Source: Tetracentron sinense
Taxonomy: Eukaryota; Streptophyta; Magnoliopsida; Trochodendrales; Trochodendraceae
Assembly: GCA_015143295.1 (NCBI GenBank)
Contig: CM026562.1
Location: 10,010,041 to 10,074,040 of the forward strand
Direction: 5' to 3'
Length of the DNA: 64,000 bases
Made by a program: the position numbers and the translations under genes. Of this stretch, positions 1-10,350 are shown one piece after another. The notes under the pieces are model-generated. The model was given only the letters and a program-made list of their open reading frames with translations. It searched no databases and had not been told where the DNA came from. How positions within the stretch are numbered: position 1 is the stretch's first letter; the number at the start of each line of letters is the position of its first letter.

Positions 1-860
1 CTCCTGCATGTTCCCAGACATCCTGCGTATCCCTTGACAATCTCGTTATACCGTGATACCAACCGTATGTCCCCTACGACACCCTTGTGTGTCTCTGACA
101 TCCCCGGTGTACAATTGATATAACACACTTTTTCAATATACCGATACCTCATATGTCACCAGACATCCTGTGTATCCCTTAACAATCTTGTCATACCTCG
201 ATACCACCCATATGTCCCCTTTCGACACCCTGTGTGTCTCTGACATCTCAGGTGAGCATCAACATAACACACTTTATCGACACCTCACAAGTCTCTTTTT
301 GACATCCTCGTGTGTCTCTGACATCCAAGGTGTTCCATTGACATAACACACTTTGTCAACATGCCGAAACCTCACATGTCCCCAGACATCCTGTGTATCC
401 CTTGATAATCTCGTTATACTGCAAAACCATTCGCATGTCCCCTTTCGACATCCCCACATGTCTTTGACATCCCAGGTGAGCATCGACATAACAAACTATG
501 TCCACTCCTCGCATGTCCCCCTTTTGACATCCCGTGTGTCTCCGACATCCCAGGTGAGCATCAACATAACACACTTTGTCAACACCTCACATGTCCCCCT
601 TTGACACCCCTGTGTGTCTCCGACATCCCAGGTGAGCATCGACATGATGCAACTTATCGACACCTCGTATGTCCCCCTTTCGACACCCCATGTGTCTCTG
701 ACATCCCAGGTGAGCATCGACATAACACACCTTGTCGACACCTCACATGTCCCCCTTTCGATACCCCGTGTGTCCTTGACATCCTATGTATCCCTTGGCA
801 ATCTCGCCATATCGCAGTACCTCCTACATGTCCCCCTTCCGACACTCCTCCTATCCTTCA
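1..860 (+). repeat. Minisatellite, about 78-bp unit, about 11 degenerate copies
   Basis: Successive units carry the landmarks CATCGACATAACACACTTTG, CACCTCACATGTCCCCCTTT and GTGTGTCTCTGACATCCCAG. Clean units run about 480-557, 558-635, 636-713 and onward. Some units carry an alternative half (CATCCTGTGTATCCCTT...), so two unit variants alternate. The period is a multiple of three, which opens long frames on both strands; these are not genes. The same unit occurs inverted at 61180-61800. Confidence 0.9.
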
Positions 861-1147
861 TTGTCTTGGCTAAGCACCTCCAGGAAATGCCATAGCAACC
901 AAATCTAGTTAGCTCCCCCAGGACATGCCATCTTTCATAACATCCATTAATCTCCGACATAAGTAGCACAGACTACTCTTCAGTCCCCAGAGAGTGACCC
1001 TAACTGCTTCTATTTTCTCCAAGTCGCTCGTAAATGGAACCACTTGCACAGCATGCATGCATATCATCATCCCCTAAAAATCCAATCTTGGTGTAAAAGT
1101 AGGATGATTCCAGTCTTTGCCGTTCAATTGCCTACTTGACACCCTCC

Positions 1148-1158
1148 GACAAAGAGGG
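1148..1158 (+). other. Polypurine tract of the left Tat-like element
   Basis: GACAAAGAGGGG lies immediately 5' of the LTR start. The inverted partner at 60881-60895 reads AAAAGAGGGGCAGT on its coding strand, so about six bases, including the LTR's first T, appear lost here. The tract fixes the orientation: 1159-3778 is a 3' LTR on the + strand. Confidence 0.65.
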
Positions 1159-3778
1159 GTAAGCACCCAATTTTTACACCCCCCTTAACCATGGTTAAAC
1201 ATTTTAACCATGGTTAATCAACCTAATCCTAGGTAAACCCTGGTTAAATCCTAGTCAAACCCTAGTCAAGCCTTAGACCTAACCTTAGGATAAACTCTGA
1301 TTCTAGGTAAACCCTAGCTTAACCCTAGGTAAACCCTGGTCAAACCCTAGGTAGACCCCCTATTCAAACCCTAGTCTAGCCCTAGGTAAACCCTACTCTA
1401 ACCCTAGGTACGCCCTAGCTCAGCCCCAGGACTCAAAAAACCCTAAAATTCGAAGTAAAGTCTTCTGTGGGCCCAAACATAGGCCCACAAACCCCTCAGG
1501 GCCGTTGCAGGGGGGCCCACCACCCCAAATTCAAAATTTTTATAATGGCGGTAATAACATTACCGCCACTACCCTATTTGGCTAAAGCTACAATGCTCTA
1601 GTTCAAGTAAGAGTGGGTTGGGCCTATTAAGGCAAAACCTCACGAATGGCGGTAATACTATTACCGCTATTGTCAAAACCCCTTAGATCAGGAATAGTGG
1701 TAATACTATTACCGCCATTACTATATTCTTGCAAATTCGTAGCTAGCACCCCCTCTGGCAACTCCTGCTCCGCCCCTCAGTGGCTAGCACACCTAGTTTA
1801 ATCCCTAAACTACCCCCCAAGGGCTTCCCAAGCCTATATAAACTCCCCCATTCGTTAGTTTAAGCTCATTCCAAAATTTCAGTAAAAAACCCATGTTCCA
1901 GTTTGGCCAGCCCAAAACCCAGACCCCTCGGCCTTGCTTTTCACCTTAGAAAGATCCCAGGAGCACCACACCTTGCACTACCGCCACCGTGCACCACCAT
2001 TGCTCCATCTTTGTAAAGTTCAAATCATAAGGGTAGGGTCTTCCCCTATCCATTTTGTTTATGTATAAACTCTGTAAACCCTTGGTCCTCTTCCAGGGGT
2101 ATCATACATTCCATTTTGCTTCTATTTTGTCTAATCTCACCCAAGAACAGGGCCCCCTTTGCCTCTTCATAGGCATGGGGGCTCCTGGAGGAATTGAAAA
2201 TCATGGGTACAAGACCCCCGCCAGCATGGCACTCCTCCTAGACTTCTGGGGTTCCCTCAAGCCATGAGGGATCCCCTGTAAAACCCTGGTGTAGTCCCCA
2301 GGGGGAAGTTTCATGTTTGGAAATTTCCAGGAATGGTGGTAGAATAATTACCGCCATTCCTAGCCTTCTACTTTGAAGCACTGTTGCACCCATTTAGGTG
2401 GGGCCCTGGTTCAATCCAGGGCCATGGTTGGACTCTTCACCCCCTCTTCTATCTATCATAGTCATTCGAGGGTCTACCTTGTTATTTAACCATAGTTAAC
2501 ACACCCTGAACCAGAGACTTTCAAGAATGGTGGTAGACAGTCTACCACCATTCTGAGTTACCAAACACAGTGAGTTTGAGCCCACTCCAGACCTTCTCCT
2601 GGGTCCACCAAAGGCCCAAAACATTCCCTGGACTTCCTTGTTCAATCCTGTGGGTCTAACACCCCTTGGGTTCATCCCTAACTCAAACCCCAGGCTTGCA
2701 AACCCACCCTGGAACTACTTTAGTAATGACAGTAATACATTACCGCCATTATTGATTTCTGATATTTTAGGCTTTTGCACAGGGCCCAGACCAGGTAGGA
2801 GGTCATTTTAGGCCCTGTCATGCTATTTGGGCTCACCCTGACCTGCCTAAACCATTTAACTGGGGTTAACCTAACCCCGGTTAACTTTAACCATGGTTAA
2901 GTACCCCTTAACCCTTGAAAAAATCTGAAAAATTTCAAAAATGTTAAAAATCTTGCTAAGTGACCAAAATGATTCTGCATTGACTTTTTTTTTACCATGG
3001 TTAGCAATCCTAACCATGATTTACTTCCCATTTAACTCCGGTTAGCAACCCTAACCTCGGTTAGAACATCTTTTAACCTTTTGGGCTCACCCTTGGCCTA
3101 CCAGACCCAACCTCAGCCTACCAGGCTTAACCTTGTTACCCTCAACTGTGGTTAGTAACCCTAACCATTGTTAGTTTGACGCTTAACCCCGGTTAGCAAT
3201 CCTAATCTTGGTTATTTTTTATTTTGGCCTATTGGGGGCCTAAATCAAGTCTACTGGACTTACTCCTTGGCCTACCGGGTCTAATCTTGGTCTACTAGAC
3301 TAATCCTTAGTCTACCGGACTAACCTTAAACCTACCGGGCTTAAACCATGCACTTGACCAAACCCGATCAACCAAACCTTAACCTCTGGGTTAGAACCAT
3401 TAGTACCCTTGGTGCACACACACACTCCACCTAGCCTTGGCACGAGCCCATGTGCCAGAACTATGCTCGATCTGATACGTAGGCAACTCCACCCGGGTTC
3501 GACCTTAGTTAGCTTTTCGTTCTTAGATTAGTATTACTTTAAACACTTAGTCATTTGAACAAACAAATTGATTTTAATTAGTTTAAACCTAGAAAGTAGG
3601 GAACCATTATAAAATGGAAGTCTTGGGGTGCCTAACACCCTCCCCAGACTTAACCGAACCTCTTACCTAGACCTCTACTGCAGATCAAGACCTTATCTAC
3701 TACCCAGGGACTTATTCCTTCTGAATTAATAGGTGGCAACTCTAAACATACACCCGTGAGTGAAATCCCATGCTCACA
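1159..3778 (+). mobile_element. 3' LTR of the left Tat/Ogre-like element (about 2.6 kb)
   Basis: Starts (T)GTAAGCACCCAATTTTTACA and ends CCCATGCTCACA; the same two ends define the LTRs at 8319-16287 (inverted), 16758-28362 and 56591-60878 (inverted). It is built of short motif families: AACCATGGTTAA palindromes (about 1190-1220, 2880-3070), ACCCTAGGTAA runs (about 1225-1430), CCTACCGGGCTTAA runs (about 3100-3350), and hairpin palindromes of the type GGCGGTAAT...ATTACCGCC at about 1544, 1646, 1694, 2333, 2526 and 2724. A TATA box is at 1835. Only one LTR of this element is in the window, so its target duplication cannot be read; the base following is 3779. Confidence 0.85.
1835..1843 (+). promoter_or_regulatory. 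TATA box of the Tat-like LTR
   Basis: CCTATATAAACTCCCC follows a C-rich stretch. The equivalent boxes are TATAAAAT at 17416 and TATAAAAG on the - strand at 58509-58518, each in the same place within its LTR copy. Conservation of position in three copies supports a Pol II promoter in U3. Confidence 0.7.
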
Positions 3779-5530
3779 GACCTGTGAGACCCTAAAAGGA
3801 TGTTTAATATCATTCCTCCATAGGGCCCAACCCAGAAGGAAAGGCAATAAAATCCTACGCTCACACGTTTCAAATTTCAAAGGTCCGTAGTGATCCTTGG
3901 GAATCTCTTGCAAAATTGGAGACTTTGCTTGATCGTATCTGAATTGCCTGACAAAACGACTTGGATAAGGCTCGATGAAGCATTTTTCTCCAACACGCCA
4001 CAATAACTTGATAGGACGAAGGCTCATCGTTGTTAGATAATCGAGGTGAGTAAAATGAATACCCACCCCTAAAGGATTATCCACCAAAATAGAACCTCTA
4101 GCATGTTCAAAATTCCTCAGAAATGGACATGGCTCGTAGAAAGGAGTTGTAAACATATCCCCACTCGTTCCTTAATCTCGAATCGAGTCAGTATTTGATT
4201 TGCAATGAAAATCAAACTTGGAAGGTTGGCCTCTGTTGCAAATTCCGCCCTCCTCAGATATTGCAAGCAAACTATTGACTTATCCAGCTAGACAAGTACT
4301 GGAATGGTCCCTGAGCCAGTTGTCTCCCTGGATATTGAGTCCTCAAGACGGTCCCCAACTCTTGATATAGGCTGATCATCATCGGAATCAGAAGACAGTT
4401 TCTCATTCCCATAGCCATCCTGCCCACCATTACAAAAGTCTCAGGGCAAATGACCTCTCCTCGATGAGAGGGCAGCACAAAGCTACAAAGCAAACATGAA
4501 ATGAAGGCTGCTAAATAGCCTTCCCGGCTCATACCATTGGTTGTCATAATATCAGAACTCTAGATTTCCTCGTCAGATGGGGAGGGCTTCGGATTCTTCG
4601 AATACTCACATTGCTTCCCATGGAAGAATTATTTCAACCACAAAGTCAAAGAAATCCTACGAAGTTTTCTCATTTGAGGAGATCTTCACCTTCTTCCCTA
4701 CTTCTACTGCATCAACCATCTCTTCAGCTTCAACTTCAGCAGTCTCATCCTCTTCTTCCTCAGTCGTCGCCACGACTTTCGCGCCCTTTGCCTCACTCAA
4801 TTTCTATCCAAGGATGGTGTTGTAAGCCACAAATAACTTCTTCGTACAACAAAGAACTTCGTCGGAGTAAAGGTTGTCATTAAAAGGTGTAAATTCTTCA
4901 TACATGGCCCCATCAAGGGGTAATCTGAGATGTGATACATGGCATTCATCGGAAGACCAACTTCTCCCCAAGCCATGTGGAAGGTATTGGTCGTAGCACA
5001 CCAACGGTTCAATAGTTTGCATATGAAGCGTGCATCCCTCTTATATTCATAATGGACTAACACCATTGCTCCTAGGATCCCAATTTCAGTCAACTCTGCA
5101 AAAAACTGGACATAAATGTCGTGAACCCATGCCGGCCACAAATTCCGGCTGTCAACTGTGCAAGCACCTTTCTACTGCATATCATTATCCCAAAGGACTT
5201 CCTCATTTCTTGTCAGTCGCATGTCGAATATGTCCTTGACCACTCTCATAGGGTCATCCCTAGGGGGGTCCGATTCTCTAATCGACATCAAGTATAAAAC
5301 TTTGTCTTCACTTCGACTACCAATAGTACCAAACTTAGGGTCGAAAAAGGCTACAGGTGCGTGACGCTCTGCCACCTAGTCTGCCAGATCCAGTATTACA
5401 ATGAGTTCGACCTCGCCAACACCATCCTGGTCAGTTATCTCTATGTGACGGGTAAGGGTCTGCCCCGTCTTGTCACTTTCATCAATCTTCAACTCATGAA
5501 GTGCCTCTTTACCTGTGAAATGTCATGATA
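3779..5530 (-). pseudogene. Plant mobile domain (PMD, aminotransferase-like) gene remnant
   Basis: Read from 5530 down to 3779, the - strand gives a chain of colinear frames with stops and frame changes. In order: about 5515-5172 (ESDKTGQTLT, then one TAG, then AERHAPVAFFDPKFGTIG); 5141-4797 (LLNRWCATTNTFHMAWGEVG, the characteristic PMD 'R W x x x T x T F H x x W G E' region); a Glu-rich acidic linker at about 4790-4690 (TEEEEDETAEVEAEE); 4547-4272 (AAFISCLLCSFVLPSHRGEV); and 4156-3779 (PYPSRFVRQFRYDQ). PMD proteins occur both as host genes (MAIN/MAIL type) and inside plant transposons. Multiple disruptions make this a pseudogene. Its 3' end is cut exactly where the Tat-like LTR ends, so that element probably inserted into it. 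Confidence 0.7.
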
Positions 5531-8099
5531 AAATAGTCATTTTACACTGAGAAGAAGACAAAATCGATCAGGTATGTCAAACAAGTCGTTAAAATTTAGC
5601 AATATCCTTAACGGGACGAGATAACCTAATTTTGGGGTCACAAATAGGCCCTAGGCCTCAACCAAAATGGTCAAGGTTAGGCTTACCAATAAGCCCCTAA
5701 GTTAAAATACCAAGGCATTCAAAGCACACTTAGTTATGAAATGACTTAATTAGGTATATTTAAAGGTTAAATATTAATAGCCATAAGTGGTTTAAGAAAT
5801 GGTCTAAGGAAAATTTTGAGGACTTAGCCAAAATTGCAAAAGTCCAGTCTGTGGACATAATGTCCACGGGTAATAATTAATGCCCTCAGGCATAGTGCCC
5901 GTGAGTATTAATCAGAGCCCGTGGACACAAAGTCCTGGGCACTGTTTTAAGCTTGCGGACAGAGTCCTTGAGAAAATTTAGTCCACACACAAGTCTACGG
6001 ATAGGTCGCCTTCTTGGTTACCAGTCAAGTTTTACTTATCAAAAAACCGTGGAATTTCAGTGCCATCTAGAAAATACAGGAAGCTCAAAAGGGTATTCCA
6101 GAGGTCCCTTCAATAGGGAAAACCCCAAAGAATGCAGAGAAGGGAATTTCAAAGCTCCTGGATGAGGAAAATCCCTCATCGCTTCCTCTGTTAGCCAAGA
6201 AACCCAAAGAAAGGGTTTCTTCCAAGGATTTGGACTAAGGAAAGAGCCAAATGCTCTTTCCCACCACTAGTTTAACCCAAAAGAGAACCCACCTTGTGAA
6301 GAAGGTAGGACTAGGAGAAGAAAATGATATTCTCAGAAAAATCAGAGAAAATAGGGAGCTCTGGTTCACCGGAGTTCTCTAAGCTCTGTAATTTCTAGGA
6401 AGGCAAATGCCTTCCCCCAAGGCTAAGGGTCCCTTATATAGGGACCCCTTAAACTGGATCCTGGCCATCCAATTAAGGGACGAACCAGATAGAAGGAGAA
6501 AATCTCCCCCTATCTAAACTCTGAGGATGAGTAACCCTCATCATGAGGGTTTCTCGAAACCCCCACCACGTAGTGGGCTTCTAGCTAAGGAACAACCCAC
6601 TGAGTGGGGAGATTGTTAGCCTCGCCATGATCACTACCACATGGCTGAATCTGTATGGCTGAATCATTTTCAACCGTTTAGATCCAGAGAGACATTTGTG
6701 GACAGTGAAATCTCACTCTCCGTAGCGCAGGTGCATGATGCACGTCCTTGTACCTAATCATCACCCATAAAATGGGCAGTTCACCTTCTCACATACCAAA
6801 GGCACGCACACCAACTGGTTAGTGACTAGCTTACCGTCAGCCCGCCAGCATTTAATGTTAGTAGTAGGACAATGATGCCCCATGGAAATGCATTCTATCA
6901 GTCCCTATGGGACTGACACATATCCAGGGTCTGTCCTCGTGGATAGACATTGTTAAACCCTTTCAGATTGACTCTTAGAGTCTGTCCGTGGATAGACTTT
7001 AAGAGTCAAGTCCACGAGCTAGCCAAAGCTAGCCCTTGTTAGACTTGGTCTGCGATCAAAATACCTATGGACCTAATTTGATCATGGGTCGAGCCCATGG
7101 TCCACCCTTTCCTTAGCCCGTGGATTGACCAAAGCCAGTGCCCTTTGACCTGGTCCAGGGACCAGGTAGTCTTTGGACTTAGGTCATCCCTCCCCCAGTT
7201 GGCAGTCAGTACTTGATTGCCACATAACAAAATATCTCTAAAAAGGGGAATCCTATGCTTTTTATTGGGGATCCCAAGAGAAAGGTTCCCCCTTTAATCC
7301 CAATGAATGGGTACCCCATAACATCTCATTCAAAATAGGAGAGTAATCTCCTCTCCCTTTGGAAGATAATATTATTTCCCCTTTAAAAGGGGAAAGATCT
7401 TATCTTCCTAGGTTTCCGCAAGAAGGAAAACCAATATGGAATCCTCAAAGGAGGAGGATTCCTGTACATCCCAGGGAATCAGCAATCAAAGACAGGTATC
7501 CCTCTCCAAGGGGAGGGAAACCCTTTTTGACCTCCCCAAAAATAGGAAGTCAAATGAGAGACCAAAAATGACTCTCCAAAGCATATAAAAAAGGGAGTTT
7601 CTCACAAAAAACTCCAATGAGAAGGAAGAAAAAGGATTAGGAGACGGGACTCAGATCCAGAGAAAATGACTTTTCTCCCCTGAAAATAGGAATACACAAC
7701 GAGCTTATGGCAAGGAGCTCAGTGAAGAAGAAGACTCTCCCACCAATGGAGAATATCAGGTGAACCCTTCAACATGGCCACTTCTTTTTCTTATTCTCTT
7801 TTCTTGATACAAAGACCTCAATGGGGCACCCTTTAACGCCTACATGGGAATTGGGCATCCCCTTCCTTTGAATAAATAAAATACTTTATTTTAATATTTG
7901 TTCTTCTTTTATTCTTTTTCTTAATGAGAGGTTCTTCCCCAAATCGGGAAGGTAATTAATATTCGGGTTTACCCGGATTAGAAAGATAGTTCCCCACATA
8001 AAATAATAAACTTCATACAACAATGGAGGTAATTTGACAATAAGATTCAAGATGTCTACTCATCAAAAGACACTTGAAATTTACGTGTACAATCTTAAA
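5531..8099. other. Non-coding region, possible degenerate LTR-type sequence upstream of the PMD relic
   Basis: No credible gene. The sequence repeats GTGGACA/TGTCCAC words, including the palindrome GTGGACATAATGTCCAC at 5851-5867 and related words at about 5925, 6715 and 6985-7015. A TATA-like box faces the PMD relic at 6431-6441. This looks like the promoter/leader region (LTR or 5' flank) of whatever element carried the PMD gene, but I could not find paired LTR ends or a primer-binding site. Confidence 0.35.
6431..6441 (-). promoter_or_regulatory. TATA-like box inside a short inverted repeat
   Basis: On the - strand CTATATAAGGG is flanked by GGGTCCC and GGGACCC arms (6428-6447). It would direct transcription towards the PMD relic 900 bases downstream. 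Supported by motif and orientation only. Confidence 0.35.
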
Positions 8100-8318
8100 C
8101 TCATTAAGTAGACTACAGACAGAGTTCAAGTGATCAGAGAAAGGTTGAAGACTGCTCAGAGTAGATAGAAGAGTTATGCTAATACTCACCGAAGAGACTT
8201 AGAATTTCAAGTTGGGGACCAAGTATTCATCAAGATTTCTCCAACTAAAGAAGTGATGAGATTCGGAAAGCGGGATAAATTAAGTCCAAGATATGTGGGT
8301 CGGCCCCTTTGAGATCAT
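8100..8318 (+). pseudogene. Chromovirus A, integrase C-terminal fragment (part 1)
   Basis: Degraded reading of the Tekay-type integrase C-terminal region: VIRERLKTAQS, RRDLEFQVGDQVFIKISPTK, then LSPRYVGP. It has stop codons (TAG at about 8164) and frame changes. It parallels 36590-36780 in element C. Homology begins near 8100, so the 5' part of A is missing. The reading stops at ATCAT (8314-8318) and resumes in register at 16288, showing that the solo LTR between them is a later insertion. Confidence 0.8.
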
Positions 8319-8584
8319 TGTGAGCACGAATTTTACTCACTGGTTTGACTGAGAGTCACTACTTATTTATTTTGAGGGATAGGTCCCGGATTTAGATTAA
8401 GGTTAATGGTCTCGAGTTTGATCTAACTAATAGAAAAGAGTTTTATCTAAGTTGAAACTAACCAAAAGCTAAATTAGTTGGAATCAAGAAATTTTGGGGA
8501 AAAGAGCTCTGGAGGTGCAAGTTAGCAATTTAAATTTTTAGGTGCATGTTAGCAAGTCCTTGGTGTAACTTTTGCTAGGGTTTC

Positions 8585-10209
8585 ATGGAAAACCCTAGGG
8601 CAGCCGACAGCAAGGAGGGAGATCCCCCTGGCCAGCCGCCCAACTCCACCTTCTCTTATGCAGAAATAGTAGGAAAACCTCCCTCAATGTCTTCTTCTTC
8701 CTCTATTCCTCTCAAGTCTCCTTCCTCATATAAGAGAGAGTCTGCCATCTTTTTTTCAGATGAAGAAAATGTTGTTTTAGCCAAACCTCATGCTCTATCC
8801 CTAGTGGCAAAATGTTCTTATGGCCGACCATCCCTTGATGATATCAAGGCTCATATGATGAAATCTGAGGGACTCCGAATGGGTTTTACATTGGGTATTC
8901 TAGACTCGAGACACTTATTGTTTCTTTTTACTTCGGAGGATGATTTCTTACTGATCTAGATCAAAGAGGTGGTTTACATTAAAGGGTTCCTGTTTCAGTT
9001 TTTGAAATGGACAACATTGTTCATCTCAGGGACAGAATCATCCATAGTCCCAATATGGGTTTGCTTTCCCAACCTTCCTCTTCACTTATTCAATGACTCA
9101 GCACTTCAATCTATTGGAAGTATCTTTGGGAAAGTTCTGAAAATCAATGGAGCCACGAAATCAATTTCAAGACCGAGTGCAGCAAGGATTTGTATAGAGA
9201 TTGATCTTCTAAAACCAAACCCGGACAGATTCTGGTTGGGCTTGGGGACTCAAGGTCGGTGGCAAACTGTGGAACACGAAAAAAAAATTTTGTTTTACAC
9301 TTCTTGTAAGAAGCTTTTGTGGGAAAAAAAAAAAAGATCCAAATCTAGATTGAATACTTCAGATTGTAAGGAAAAGGATATGGAAAGCAAGGAAGATGTT
9401 GAGGAAACGCAAAAGGTCACAACCAAACAATGGGTTGTGAAACAGTTTGCTGGAAAAAATCTGGAGATGTTAGAGATTCGGATTCCCCTTTAATGCTGCA
9501 AAATAAAGATCTCAACTCAGAAAATAATCCAGGTCTTAATCTTCAAGTTGAATATCAGAAACATATTCTTTTGGATATGGCTACAAGTACAAGAAATTCT
9601 GATGGCATTCACAACCAAACAGTTGAACTGGGTGACGAGCAGGTTGATCTCGGCAAGTCTGATACAGCCATAGCAAAGGGAAACGTTCAGATTTTTGCAG
9701 GCTCCTCCTCGTCCCCTACATCAGGTAAGTTACTTATATCTCATCCTAAAGATATTAACTTATTGGAAACTGAATCTATAAACATTATCTCAAATATTCA
9801 TAAATTAAACGATGCTCAACCCGAATCGAACAATGCTGCTAGTCTAGTTGTTGTTCCTATGATTTCTTTAGATACTGACAAACATGATTTGGAAGAAACT
9901 TTAATTAATAGATCTTTGATAAATAACAAAATCAGTCTTTCTATTACGGATTTGAGAATTCTTATGAATAATAATAGAAGACAGACTCATGATAATGCTA
10001 ATTTTAACCATCCTTTACATTATCGCATGTGGGAGCAAATGAGCAATCCTTTAGAAGCTTTTTCCAAAACAAAACAAAATCTGAGTTCAAGAAATTATTT
10101 GTGGGAAAATTCCCAAACTTTTGAATATCACTCCCATATAACTCCTTTCTTAAAAAAGGATATTGATCGCTTTAAGGATGCAAGGAATAAATTTACCAAT
10201 GGTTGCTAA
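8585..10209 (+). pseudogene. LINE ORF1 (DUF4283-like RNA-binding protein), broken
   Basis: Starts at ATG 8585 (MENPRAADSKEGDPPGQPPN), with FSYAEIVGKPPS near the N-terminus as in many plant LINE ORF1 proteins. The DUF4283-like part spans the in-frame TAG at 8957-8959 and continues in the same frame: LSLVAKCSYGRPSLDDIKAH, then PIWVCFPNLPLHLFNDSALQ and GKVLKINGATKSISRPSAAR. A frame change near 9430-9490 leads into a polar Asn/Ser-rich tail ending at 10209. ORF1 proteins bind the element RNA for retrotransposition; one stop plus one frameshift make this copy inactive. Confidence 0.8.
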
Positions 10210-10350
10210 ATTCTGATTTATTTTCTTCTTATCAGGAGAAAATAAACAAGAACAAAGTTAAAGATGCTAATCCTATGCTTACAACAGGTAGAATTACTCG
10301 ATCTAGATCAGCGATCCTTTCTTTGGTTACCAACTCAAATATTGTTAATA

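Larger units (their letters stand above)
1..1158 (+). mobile_element. 3' internal (untranslated) end of a Tat/Ogre-like Ty3/gypsy element, left copy
   Basis: Non-coding 3' part of an LTR retrotransposon that enters from the left edge. It holds a 78-bp minisatellite (to about 860), then about 300 bases of unique sequence and a polypurine tract directly before the LTR at 1159. The unique part (for example around 1090-1130, the GTAAAAGTAGGATGATTCC motif) is found again, inverted, at about 60930-60960 inside the right-hand element. That right-hand copy continues into a recognisable Tat-type integrase end, which is how the family is assigned here. No coding frame in this stretch is credible. Confidence 0.75.

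Noticed and set aside
1-860. CRISPR-like array
   Set aside because: Units are contiguous and degenerate with no unique spacers, and the context is a plant retrotransposon.
2055-2267. 70-codon frame in the left Tat-like LTR
   Set aside because: Lies in the transcribed leader of an LTR, has no homologous frame at matching positions of the other LTR copies, and shows no domain.
4577-4883. Ser-rich protein on the + strand (82-90 codons)
   Set aside because: It is the opposite strand of the acidic Glu-rich linker of the PMD relic, which has the better homology chain.
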